In this document: in pieces, positions 54,990 through 63,143 of the stretch | Layout: every line of letters starts with the position of its first letter | How positions within the stretch are numbered: the first letter of the stretch is position 1 | Origin: Aurantimonas marianensis | Lineage (GTDB): Bacteria; Pseudomonadota; Alphaproteobacteria; Rhizobiales; Rhizobiaceae | Assembly (NCBI RefSeq): GCF_024195285.1 | Contig: NZ_JALHBS010000007.1 | Coordinates: forward strand, 1 to 64,000 | Length of the DNA: 64,000 bases | Direction: 5' to 3' | The notes under the pieces: generated by a model | What the model was told of the DNA's origin: nothing | The model's database searches: none | What the model saw: only the letters and a program-made list of their open reading frames with translations | Position numbers and translations under genes: made by a program

Positions 54990-56273
54990 ATGGCAGCCAA
55001 ACCTCTTGTTGACGAGTTGTTCGTCCCGCCTTTGGCCGCTTCCGAGATTGCGCTGGCCGGCGGGAAGGATCTCGTCCACGCCCCGGAGCACGACATCACC
55101 GTTTCGAGCGGCGATACTGTGCGCCATTTCTCGATCTATGCCCCGATGGCCGCGTTCGGGCTGGTCGAGGAGCTGTCGCATCTGTCGCGCCGGGCGATCG
55201 AGCCGAACGTCTTTTTCGATCCGCAGTTCCTCGTGCCGGCCATGCCGCGGCTCGACGAACGCAAGGTTCGGCTCATGGTGGTTCGCGACCAGGCCGGGTC
55301 GCGCAGCCGGTTGCGGCTCTTGATGCCGTTTTCGGTGGAACGGGCGGCCGCCGTCGGCGGCCCCGCGACGATCCGCGCCTGGACCCATCCGTTCGGTCCG
55401 CTGGGCACGCTCCCCGTCGATGGCGACGATCCGGCCGACACGCTCGCGAGCTTTCTCGAAACCATCGCAAGGCCTGAATTCGCCCTGCCCGACGTCCTCG
55501 TGCTGCCGGATGTCCGCCTCGATGGATCGATGGCAAGGACCCTTCTGGCCGTGGCGAAGGAGCGCGGCTTGCCGGTCACCTGCGTCAACGGCATCACGCG
55601 CGCGGCGCTGCTGAAGGAGACGGACGGCGGGCCTCGGAAACTGCCGGCTCTTTCGGGCCATCGCCGGCGCGAACTCGCCCGCCAGCGCCGTCTGCTGGAA
55701 GCCACCGGTCCGGTCAGCTTCGACGTCGCCCGCGCCAAGGAGGATGTGCAACTGGCGCTGGAGGATTTTTTCGTTCTCGAGGCCAGCGGCTGGAAGGGCC
55801 GGCAGCGCAGCGCCCTGATTACCGACCGCTATCGCGCGGCTTTCGCCCGCGAAGCGGTCAATGCGCTCGCCGCCGACGGGCGGGTGCGCGTCTTCACGCT
55901 CAAGGTGGGCGCGCGGACCGTGGCCAGTCTTGTCGCCTTTGTCGATCGCGGCGAAGCCTACGCCTGGAAGAGCGCTTATGACGAAGCCTTCGCCGCCGCC
56001 TCGCCTGGGCAGCAAGTCGTCGCCGAAGCGACCCGCGCCTTGCTGGCGGATCCGGTCGTCAAGCGCGCCGATTCCTGCGCCATGCCGGACCATTTCGTGA
56101 TGAACCGGTTCTGGTCCGATCGGATCGAGATCGCGACCATCGTTCTCGGCCTGAATCCGAATAGCGCGCGGCGTGTCGAAGCGGCCGCGAAAGGGCTCTC
56201 GTCGATGCGCCGCTCGCGCAATTTCGCTCGCCTGATGCGCGAGCGGTTACGGGCCATGCTCTGGCTCGGATAG
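54990..56273 (+). CDS. BcsL/CelD-like GNAT acetyltransferase
   Basis: This roughly 427-residue protein is of the Acetyltransf_6 (BcsL/CelD) type. The C-terminal half holds the GNAT-like core: SFDVARAKEDVQLALEDFFVLEASGWKGRQ in pieces near residue 245, then VRVFTLKVGARTVASLVAFVDRGEAYAWKSAYDEAFAAASPG in pieces. The N-terminal half is a second, diverged GNAT-like domain. Such proteins often modify cell-surface polymers or transfer aminoacyl groups; the substrate here is unknown. GTG 54975 and ATG 54990 are both possible; neither has a clear ribosome site. It converges with the acyl-CoA synthetase gene, leaving 16 bases. Confidence 0.82.
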   Translation: MAAKPLVDELFVPPLAASEIALAGGKDLVHAPEHDITVSSGDTVRHFSIYAPMAAFGLVEELSHLSRRAIEPNVFFDPQFLVPAMPRLDERKVRLMVVRDQAGSRSRLRLLMPFSVERAAAVGGPATIRAWTHPFGPLGTLPVDGDDPADTLASFLETIARPEFALPDVLVLPDVRLDGSMARTLLAVAKERGLPVTCVNGITRAALLKETDGGPRKLPALSGHRRRELARQRRLLEATGPVSFDVARAKEDVQLALEDFFVLEASGWKGRQRSALITDRYRAAFAREAVNALAADGRVRVFTLKVGARTVASLVAFVDRGEAYAWKSAYDEAFAAASPGQQVVAEATRALLADPVVKRADSCAMPDHFVMNRFWSDRIEIATIVLGLNPNSARRVEAAAKGLSSMRRSRNFARLMRERLRAMLWLG

Positions 56274-56289
56274 TCGGGCCGTGTCTCGC

Positions 56290-57954
56290 CTATGAAGCGC
56301 GACCAAGCGCGGTCGTCGGCGGCGCGTCCGATGCCGCTTCCCGCGCGGCCTTCTCGCGAAACACCCGGCGAACGATCTTGCCGCTTGTCGTCAGCGGCAT
56401 CTCGTTTACGAACGCACCCTCGCGGGGATATTCGTGGGCCGACAGCCGCTCGCGCACGAATTTCTGGATCGAGGCGGCGAGCGCGGCATCCGGCGCAAAT
56501 CCGTCGGCCGGCACCACATAGGCCTTGACGATTTCGGTGCGCATCGGGTCGGGCTTGCCGACGACGGCGGCGAGGGCGACTCCTGGATGGGTCATCAGAC
56601 AATCCTCGATCTCGCCCGGCCCGATCCGATAGCCCGCCGAGGTGATGACATCGTCGTCGCGCCCGAAAAAAGTGACATAACCCTTATCGTCCATGACGCC
56701 CTGGTCGCCGGTGGTCAGCCAGTCGCCGGAAAACTTCGCCGCCGTGGCCGCAGGGTCCTGCCAGTAACCGAGAAACATCACCGGATCGGGCGCCTTGACC
56801 GCGATCGTCCCGGTCGTGCCGCGCGTCACCTCGCGACCGTCGGAATCGAGGATGGCGACGCGGTGACCGGGCACGGGCTTGCCGATCGCGCCGGCGCGCG
56901 ACACGCCATAGGCCGCCGACGATCCGAGCACCATGTTGCATTCGGTCTGGCCGTAGAACTCGTTCACCGTCAGCCCCAGCGTCTCCCGCGCCCACAGGAA
57001 TGTGTCGCGCGGCAGCGTCTCGCCGGCCGAGCCGATCGTGCGAAGGTCGAGGCCGGCGAGCGCCTCGGGGCTGGCGGCACCCTTCATCATGCGCAGTGCC
57101 GTTGCCGGCAGGAAGGCGTTGCGGATTTTTTGCCGGGCTATCAGCGCGAACGCCTCTGCGGCCTCGAAACGCACCTTGGTGAAGACCACCGGCACGCCGA
57201 GGAGCAGCGACGGCAGAAGCGCGTTGAGCAGGCCGCCGGCCCAGGCCCAATCCGACGGCGTCCAGAGCCGGTCGCCGGTTTGGGGAAAGCCATCGTGGTG
57301 GAAGCGCATGCCGGGCAGATGGCCAAGCAGCACGCGATGGCCGTGCAGCGCGCCTTTGGGCGGTCCCGTGGTGCCGGAAGTGAAGATGATCATCGCCGGA
57401 TCGTCGGGCGTCGTGTCGGCGGTCCCGGCGTCCGGACCCGCTTGGGTCTCAAGCTCTGCGAAGTCGAGAACGCCGGGCGTTTCGGCCCCGACCGCGACGA
57501 CCTCGGCGAGGTCCGGCAGCGCCTCGTCGACAGCGGCAAGCGTCGCGATGCCGGCGGATTCCGTCACCACCATACGGGCGCCCGACGCTCTCAGGCGAAA
57601 GCCGAGCGCCTCAGGACCGAAACGCAGCGCCAGCGGCACGGCGATGGCGCCGAGGCGATAGACTGCCAGATGCGCGATCGCCGCCTCGAAGCTCTGCGGC
57701 AGCACGATCGCGACCCGGTCGCCGCGCCCGACGCCACGCGCCGCGAAACCCGCCGCCAGCCTGGCGGAACGGCGCGACAGTTCGCCATAGGTCAGCGTGC
57801 GCGCCGGGTCCGCGCCCCGATCCTCGATCAGGCAGATCCGGTTCGGCTCACGCGCTGCCCAGACATCGGCGCAGGCCGCCGCGATGTTGAAGCGGCGCGG
57901 CAAATTCCAGCGAAAGCCCGCGTAAAGATCGGCATAGGATGATGATGCGGTCAT
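56290..57954 (-). CDS. AMP-dependent acyl-CoA synthetase (medium-chain type)
   Basis: This 554-residue adenylate-forming enzyme activates a carboxylic acid with ATP and CoA. The core motifs are IIFTSGTTGPPKGALHGH (A3), NEFYGQTECNMV (A5), WLTTGDQGVMDDKGYVTFFGRDDDVITSAGYRIGPGEIED (A7-A8, in pieces) and the C-terminal catalytic lysine in PLTTSGKIVRR (A10). It resembles ACSM/benzoate-type synthetases; the acid is not predictable. ATG 57954 is used. The frame also runs upstream into the tRNA-Leu gene, where the apparent peptide is only the translated tRNA. Confidence 0.92.
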   Translation of the reverse strand: MTASSSYADLYAGFRWNLPRRFNIAAACADVWAAREPNRICLIEDRGADPARTLTYGELSRRSARLAAGFAARGVGRGDRVAIVLPQSFEAAIAHLAVYRLGAIAVPLALRFGPEALGFRLRASGARMVVTESAGIATLAAVDEALPDLAEVVAVGAETPGVLDFAELETQAGPDAGTADTTPDDPAMIIFTSGTTGPPKGALHGHRVLLGHLPGMRFHHDGFPQTGDRLWTPSDWAWAGGLLNALLPSLLLGVPVVFTKVRFEAAEAFALIARQKIRNAFLPATALRMMKGAASPEALAGLDLRTIGSAGETLPRDTFLWARETLGLTVNEFYGQTECNMVLGSSAAYGVSRAGAIGKPVPGHRVAILDSDGREVTRGTTGTIAVKAPDPVMFLGYWQDPAATAAKFSGDWLTTGDQGVMDDKGYVTFFGRDDDVITSAGYRIGPGEIEDCLMTHPGVALAAVVGKPDPMRTEIVKAYVVPADGFAPDAALAASIQKFVRERLSAHEYPREGAFVNEMPLTTSGKIVRRVFREKAAREAASDAPPTTALGRAS

Positions 57955-57980
57955 GTCGTTCCAGAACAGCGCCGGAACAT

Positions 57981-58065
57981 TGGTGCCCCTGGCCGGGATC
58001 GAACCAGCACTCCTTGCGGAACGCGATTTTGAGTCGCGCGCGTCTACCAATTCCGCCACAGGGGC
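57981..58065 (-). tRNA. tRNA-Leu (anticodon CAA)
   Basis: The minus strand gives an 85-nt class II cloverleaf. Acceptor GCCCCTG pairs fully with CAGGGGC, the anticodon stem CGCGA/TCGCG encloses the loop CTCAAAA (anticodon CAA), a long variable arm follows, and the T loop is TTCGATC. CCA is encoded (57981-57983). It reads TTG codons. Confidence 0.97.
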
Positions 58066-58091
58066 GAACAGCCTCGGCCATTCGACGCGGG

Positions 58092-58119
58092 ACTATAGCC
58101 GCAACCATTTCCCGGTCAA
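58092..58119 (-). promoter_or_regulatory. Sigma-70-type promoter of tRNA-Leu
   Basis: On the minus strand TTGACC (58114-58119) and TATAGT (58092-58097) are 16 bases apart, 26 bases before the tRNA 5' end. Good match and position. Confidence 0.65.
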
Positions 58120-58236
58120 TGCCGGTGTTCCCTCTTCCGCGCAATGCGGCGGCGGCAATTGCGTTTGCGCCGCGTTCGTCCTATGCGCCAGCCTTGCGCG
58201 CGGGCCTCGTCTCGCATCCCAGGTCTGGAACCCGCC

Positions 58237-58818
58237 ATGCTCCGCCGTCTCTATGATTGGGTCATGTCCCTGGCCGCGACCCGCCACGCGGAGCGGGCGC
58301 TGGCCGCCATCTCCTTCATCGAAAGCTCGATTTTCCCGATCCCGCCGGATGTGCTGTTGATCCCGATGGTGATCGCGGAGCGGGCGAAGTGGTTCCGAAT
58401 CGCCCTGGTCTGCACGATCGCTTCGGTGCTTGGCGCGTTTCTCGGCTATGCCATCGGCGCCTTGTTCTTCGATCTCGTCGGCCGGCCGATCCTGGAGCTC
58501 TACGGCAAGGCGGACGCCTTCGCCGAACTGACGGCCCGCTACAATGCCTGGGGCGGCTGGGCCGTGCTGTTCGCGGCGATGACGCCGTTTCCCTACAAGG
58601 TTCTGACGATCTTCTCCGGCGTCACCGGGCTCAATCTCGTGACCTTCACTGTCGTCTCGATCGTCGGCCGGGGCGCTCGGTTCTTCCTCGTGGCTTGGCT
58701 GCTCAACCGCTACGGGGCGCCGATCAAGGGTTTCATCGAGAACAATCTCGGCATGCTCTTCACCCTCTTCATGGTTCTGCTGATCGGCGGCTTCGTCGCG
58801 CTGCGATATTTGATGTAA
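58237..58818 (+). CDS. DedA-family membrane protein (YqaA-like)
   Basis: This 193-residue inner-membrane protein has about five hydrophobic spans and the DedA/VTT signatures FIESSIFPIPPDVLLIPMV near residue 31, GAFLGYAIG near 65, and FAAMTPFPYKVLTIFSGVTGL near 112, followed by GRGARFFLVAWLLNRYG. Family members are thought to flip lipids or couple to the proton gradient. ATG 58237 gives the family start MLRRLYDWVM. dsbB follows after 3 bases, so the two are co-transcribed. Confidence 0.92.
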   Translation: MLRRLYDWVMSLAATRHAERALAAISFIESSIFPIPPDVLLIPMVIAERAKWFRIALVCTIASVLGAFLGYAIGALFFDLVGRPILELYGKADAFAELTARYNAWGGWAVLFAAMTPFPYKVLTIFSGVTGLNLVTFTVVSIVGRGARFFLVAWLLNRYGAPIKGFIENNLGMLFTLFMVLLIGGFVALRYLM

Positions 58819-58821
58819 CGG

Positions 58822-59364
58822 ATGATTTCGATGGGATTGACCGAACGCTTCAGGCGCCCGACCGGCTTTCGCCAGACGCTGGCCTCCGGCTTCCTGCTGG
58901 CTGGAACCGCGATTACCGTGGGCACGGCGCTGCTGTTCGAGCATGTCGGCGGCTACATCCCTTGCGCGCTCTGCCTGGAACAGCGCATTCCCTATTACTT
59001 GTCGATCCCCATCGCTCTCATCGCCTTCGTCGCGGCGGCGGGGCGGGCGCCGGCGGTTCTCACCCGCGCGCTGCTTCTCGCGATCGGTCTGATCATGCTC
59101 TATTCCCTCTATCTCGGCGTCTTCCATTCTGGCGTCGAGTGGGGATTCTGGCCGGGACCGGCCGATTGTGGGCAGGTCGGCGGCAGCGACCTGATGGGCG
59201 GCGATCTCCTCGCCACCATCGACGCCATCCGACCGCCCTCCTGCGACGAGGCGGCCGGCCGCTTCCTGGGCCTGTCCTTCGCCGGCTGGAACGCTGTCGC
59301 GTCCGCTCTCTTCGCGGCCGTGGCCCTGCGCAGCGCCGTCGCCAAGGCCGACCGGTTCGCCTGA
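58822..59364 (+). CDS. dsbB: Disulfide bond formation protein B
   Basis: This 180-residue inner-membrane protein with four spans reoxidises DsbA and passes electrons to quinone. The first redox pair is Cys48-x-x-Cys51 (CALC) in the first periplasmic loop; the second is Cys116 and Cys141 in the long second loop. A conserved Arg follows CALCLEQR. ATG 58831 would shorten the protein by three residues. It is in an operon with the DedA gene, which makes sense for envelope biogenesis. Confidence 0.94.
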   Translation: MISMGLTERFRRPTGFRQTLASGFLLAGTAITVGTALLFEHVGGYIPCALCLEQRIPYYLSIPIALIAFVAAAGRAPAVLTRALLLAIGLIMLYSLYLGVFHSGVEWGFWPGPADCGQVGGSDLMGGDLLATIDAIRPPSCDEAAGRFLGLSFAGWNAVASALFAAVALRSAVAKADRFA

Positions 59365-59407
59365 GGGCAAGCAAGGCGATCTCCCCGAAAAGGGATGATA
59401 CGAGGCG

Positions 59408-60313
59408 ATGCCGGCGATTTCACTGACCCTTTGGCCGCTGTTCGCCCTGATCCTCGCGGGCCTTGTGTTCCGGCGGTCGGGCTTTCCGGGCGAGGGCTTC
59501 TGGCCGGCGGCTGAAAAGCTCAACTATTTCGTGCTGTTTCCCGCGCTGCTGTTCGCCAGTCTCGCCAAGGCGCCGCTGGCGGACCCGGCGCTGCTTGGCC
59601 TCGCCGCGGCAGTTCTGGCCGTGCTCGCTGTGGCTGCCGTCGTGCTCGCGGTGCTGCGCCGCTGGCGAGGTTGGCCGGCCGCGCGTTACGGTCCGCTGGT
59701 CCAGGGCACGATCCGCTTCAACACCTATCTGGGGCTTGCCCTTGTCGCCAGCCTCTACGGCCCAGAAGGGCTGGCCCGCGCGGCGATCATCCTCGCCGTG
59801 CTGATACCGGCGGTGAATGCCCTCGCGGTCATCGCCCTCACCGCCGAGCGGGAGACGAACGCGCGCCAACTCCTGAAACCCCTGGCGCGCAATCCGCTGA
59901 TTCTCGCTTGCGCGGCGGGAGCGGTCTTCGCCCTGGCCGGCGTCGGACTGCCCTTCGGCACCGACCGGCTGCTCGGCCTGTTGGCGGCGGCGAGCCTGCC
60001 GCTCGGCCTTCTGTGCGTCGGCGCCGCGCTGAAGCTTTCGGCCGCGCGCGCCGAAACCGCGACGCTGTTCGTCAATAGCATCAGTCGGCTCTTCGCCATG
60101 CCGCTCGTGGCCGCGCTGGTCGCATGGCTGTTCGGCCTGCCGCCGCTCGACGCCTCGCTGCTCGTCGTCTTCTTCGCGCTGCCGACCGCCCCGACCGCCT
60201 ATGTACTGACGGCCCAGCTCAAGGGCGACGCGACGCTGATGGCCGGGCTCGTTACGCTGCAGACGCTGCTCGCTGTGGCAAGCCTGCCGCTGGTCCTGGC
60301 CGTGTTCGGCTGA
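59408..60313 (+). CDS. AEC-family transporter (auxin efflux carrier/MdcF-like)
   Basis: This 301-residue membrane protein has about ten spans in two inverted halves. Marks of the AEC family are LFALILAGLVFRR at the start, the KLNYFVLFPALLFASLAKAPL crossover region and the C-terminal half with GLLCVGAALKL and ALPTAPTAYVLTAQLKGD. Relatives move malonate, other dicarboxylates or auxin; the substrate here is open. Its stop abuts the convergent DUF3095 stop (TGATCA). Confidence 0.9.
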   Translation: MPAISLTLWPLFALILAGLVFRRSGFPGEGFWPAAEKLNYFVLFPALLFASLAKAPLADPALLGLAAAVLAVLAVAAVVLAVLRRWRGWPAARYGPLVQGTIRFNTYLGLALVASLYGPEGLARAAIILAVLIPAVNALAVIALTAERETNARQLLKPLARNPLILACAAGAVFALAGVGLPFGTDRLLGLLAAASLPLGLLCVGAALKLSAARAETATLFVNSISRLFAMPLVAALVAWLFGLPPLDASLLVVFFALPTAPTAYVLTAQLKGDATLMAGLVTLQTLLAVASLPLVLAVFG

Positions 60314-61519
60314 TCAGGCCGATCCTTCGCTGTCGCGTCCAGGCAGCATTGCCGCTGCCGCGGCATAGCCGCCGGCCGCTCCGTCGATGAAATGCACATG
60401 GTCGCTGCGGCTCGCCGAGGGCACGAAGCAGGTCATCAGCGCCGCCTCCTGGCGGTGGGTGCCAATGCGCGCGATCCCCTCGGCCGCCGCCAGGCGCAGC
60501 CGCTGCTCGATCCGGTCGGCGACGGCCGGCGTGCAGTCGAGCGTCATCCTGAGGCCGTCGTCGAATTTGCGGAAATCGGTGTTGCGAACGAGTTCGGCGC
60601 GATAGCGCCTGGGATCGAAGCGGCCGACCCGGATGCCCGTCTTGAATGTCAGATGGGCGAGGAAGGACCGCAGCAGCACGGACAATCGCGAGGACCACAA
60701 GGCCCGTCCGGTCTTGGCGGCCCAGACTTTCGCCTCGATCCGGAAGCCGGCGGATGGCCAGCGCAGATCGGGCCCTTGGGGCGGAACCGGGCTGCCGACC
60801 TCAAGGCCATCGGCGCCCAGGGCGAGAATCGCCCGGGCCAGAGCGGCGAAGCGCTCTGGCGAAGCCGGCGGAGCCGGGACCAGGATGATAGACAGGATCA
60901 GCCCACGGCTAGCCGGTATCTCGGCGAATCGGCAGGTCAGGCCGGTCAGGTCGGGCCGGGCCGCATCGCCCTTTGCCGGTTCCAGCCGATATTCCCCCGC
61001 CTTCATCCGCTGTTCCGCCCAGGCGAGACCGCCGCCGTCGAACATGGCGTAGGCAACGTCGGGTGATGGAGAGAAGCGGGCGACACGCACGTCGTGGCCG
61101 CTTTCGCGAATGGTCCCGACCGGGACCATGGCGATACGCAGCGTCAGATCGAAAGCCTCGCCTGCCCAGCCGGCGACGGCGGCCATCGCGGTTCGGGCGA
61201 GCTCAGCCTGGGCAGCGGGCAGGGCGAATCCGGCGCCGTCGCCGCCGAAGACGAAGGGAAAGTCCTTCCCGGCAAGGCCGTTCGCGATGGCGGCGATCAC
61301 CGCCGCGGCGACCGTGTTGATCTGCTTGTAGGCGCCTGCCTCGATGGCGGCGGTGGAACGCACGATGTCGGCCACCCCGACCACCCAATCGTCCGGTAGC
61401 GGCACATAGACGGCCGGGTCGCCAAGACGGCGGAAGTCCGCCGACGTCGGCAATGCCGCGTAGAAGTCGAGGCCAGTGCCATTTGGCTTCGCGCGGGCTT
61501 TGTCTGGCGGTTCTTCCAT
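60314..61519 (-). CDS. DUF3095 family protein (class III cyclase-like)
   Basis: This 401-residue protein of the DUF3095 family has an N-terminal part that looks like a class III nucleotidyl cyclase fold: VVGVADIVRSTAAIEAGAYKQIN near residue 50 has the metal-binding Asp, and FVFGGDGAGFALP near 88 resembles the second conserved strand-turn. The C-terminal half (DGLRMTLDCTPAVADRIEQRL near 340) is a separate conserved domain. Activity is not established. ATG 61519 (MEEPPDKARAK) is used; the frame is open further upstream without conservation. No cNMP effector gene is adjacent. Confidence 0.82.
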   Translation of the reverse strand: MEEPPDKARAKPNGTGLDFYAALPTSADFRRLGDPAVYVPLPDDWVVGVADIVRSTAAIEAGAYKQINTVAAAVIAAIANGLAGKDFPFVFGGDGAGFALPAAQAELARTAMAAVAGWAGEAFDLTLRIAMVPVGTIRESGHDVRVARFSPSPDVAYAMFDGGGLAWAEQRMKAGEYRLEPAKGDAARPDLTGLTCRFAEIPASRGLILSIILVPAPPASPERFAALARAILALGADGLEVGSPVPPQGPDLRWPSAGFRIEAKVWAAKTGRALWSSRLSVLLRSFLAHLTFKTGIRVGRFDPRRYRAELVRNTDFRKFDDGLRMTLDCTPAVADRIEQRLRLAAAEGIARIGTHRQEAALMTCFVPSASRSDHVHFIDGAAGGYAAAAAMLPGRDSEGSA

Positions 61520-61676
61520 CGATCGTCCCGGTCCAGGCGAGGCGCTCCGCCGGGCATCCTGGCATCGAGGACCTTGGCGGGCAGCGCGCATCATTGCGTC
61601 GTCGGTGCAGCTTCGGACGAACGGGATGAAAGGCTTCAATCGGGCCGGTCGAAAATGGCGCTGCCGATCGAGGCGC

Positions 61677-62237
61677 CTATTCGGGATCGAGCTCGGAATC
61701 CCAGTAGAGATAATCCAGCCAGCTCTCGTGCAGGAAATTCGGCGGGAATAGCCGGCCGTTGTTGTGCAAGTCGTGGACGCTCGGCTGATAGGGCTTTTGA
61801 TGCGGGAACATGCGGGCTGCCCTCGGCATCAGCCCGCCCTTCTTGAGGTTGCAGGGCGAACAGGCGGCGACGACATTCTCCCAGGTGGTCAGTCCACCCC
61901 GCGAGCGGGGGATGACGTGATCGAAGGTCAGCTCGTGCGGCGAGCCGCAATACTGGCACTGGAAGCGATCACGCAGGAAGACGTTGAAGCGGGTGAAGGC
62001 GGGATGGCGCGCCGGCTTGACGTAGGATTTGAGGCAAACGACCGAGGGGAGCCGCATCGAATAGGTCGGACTTCGCACCGCCCGGTCGTATTCCGCCAAA
62101 ATCGTCACCCGGTCGAGGAACACCGCCTTGACGGCGTCCTGCCAGGACCAGAGCGACAGAGGGTAATAGCTGAGCGGCCGAAAGTCGGCGTTCAGAACGA
62201 GCGCTGGGGATAAGTCCTGATTCACGGCGATCGTCAC
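61677..62237 (-). CDS. HNH endonuclease
   Basis: This 186-residue HNH nuclease has two CxxC zinc pairs (CQYCG near residue 95 and CSPCN near 126) framing the ELTFDHVIPRSRGGLTTWENVVAAC core with the catalytic His and Asn. The N-terminal half (PALVLNADFRPLSYYPLSLWSWQDAVKAV in pieces) is the conserved extension of a chromosomal HNH family in Rhizobiales. Not linked to a phage or restriction system here; a repair or housekeeping role is assumed. Confidence 0.92.
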   Translation of the reverse strand: MTIAVNQDLSPALVLNADFRPLSYYPLSLWSWQDAVKAVFLDRVTILAEYDRAVRSPTYSMRLPSVVCLKSYVKPARHPAFTRFNVFLRDRFQCQYCGSPHELTFDHVIPRSRGGLTTWENVVAACSPCNLKKGGLMPRAARMFPHQKPYQPSVHDLHNNGRLFPPNFLHESWLDYLYWDSELDPE

Positions 62238-62406
62238 CGGTCGTTCTCCTTAACTCCCTGCGGCCGGACCTGAATTGGCGCGACTATCGTGCTCTATCGT
62301 GTCGCCTTTGTGAAGCCTGGTCGCGAGCGAGTTTCGCGGACGGGTTCCCCCGTTTCCCGCAGTGCGGTCGACCTGCGGAGAAGATCTGTGGATAAATGTC
62401 GCGGGG

Positions 62407-63054
62407 TCATTCGGACATGGGCGCCGGGGCCGCGTCGCGGCGCGTCACGGCCGCGTAATAGGACCAGAACAGGCGCGCAGCGACCGAACGGTGCGGCGAC
62501 CAGCGCTCGGCGATCAAGGCGACGGCCGCCGCCGCCGGCCGCGCCTCGTGGTCGAAGGCGTGGCCCAGCGCCGCTTGCAAGGCGAGATCCCCGGCGGGAA
62601 AGATGTCGGGATGACCGGCGCAGAACAAGAGATAGCATTCAGCGGTCCATATCCCGATGCCGCGCACCGCGACGAGTTCGGCGATCGCGTCGTCGGCGGA
62701 CGCCGCCTCGACACGCGTGAAGTCGAGTTCGCCGTCTTGCACAGCTTGGGCAACCGCCAGCATCGTGCGTTGCTTGGGGCGCGACAGTCCGGCTCGGCGG
62801 AAGGCCTCGTCGGGCGCAGCGAGGATCGCTGCGGCGTCGTCGGTCTCGACCTCCCGTGTGAACCGGGAGAAGATCGCGTCGGCGCTCGCCTTGGAGACCT
62901 GCTGCGCGACGATAATGCCGGCAAGGCCTTGGAGCCCGCCAGCACTACGGCGCAGCGGTACCTCGCCCGCCGCGTCGATCACCCGATGCAGGCGGCCGTC
63001 CGCCAGTCGAAGGGCATCCAGCGCCGCCGCAATGTCGGCTTGTGTGCTGATCAT
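62407..63054 (-). CDS. DNA-3-methyladenine glycosylase 2 family (AlkA-like)
   Basis: This 215-residue HhH-GPD base-excision enzyme removes alkylated bases. Motifs are LAGIIVAQQVSKASADAIFSRF near residue 44, the helix-hairpin-helix LVAVRGIGIWTAECYLLFC near 128 and the catalytic Asp in FPAGDLALQAA near 152. It lacks the N-terminal AlkA domain, as in the short bacterial form. ATG 63054 gives MISTQADIAAAL. It lies back to back with gluQRS. Confidence 0.92.
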   Translation of the reverse strand: MISTQADIAAALDALRLADGRLHRVIDAAGEVPLRRSAGGLQGLAGIIVAQQVSKASADAIFSRFTREVETDDAAAILAAPDEAFRRAGLSRPKQRTMLAVAQAVQDGELDFTRVEAASADDAIAELVAVRGIGIWTAECYLLFCAGHPDIFPAGDLALQAALGHAFDHEARPAAAAVALIAERWSPHRSVAARLFWSYYAAVTRRDAAPAPMSE

Positions 63055-63143
63055 GGCGTCCGGTTCCTCAATTGCCGCGACTCTGTCACGTTCCCTGCGC
63101 ATTCCGATTCTAGGGCGGACGGGAAACGAGGGGAATCAATGCG

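Noticed and set aside
57955-58059. N-terminal extension of the acyl-CoA synthetase beginning MAELVDARDSK
   Set aside because: This is the translated tRNA-Leu gene, a well-known annotation artefact. The true start is ATG 57954.
60308-60318. Interlocked convergent stops TGATCA of the AEC and DUF3095 genes
   Set aside because: Neat but ordinary in compact genomes; there is no sign of regulation.
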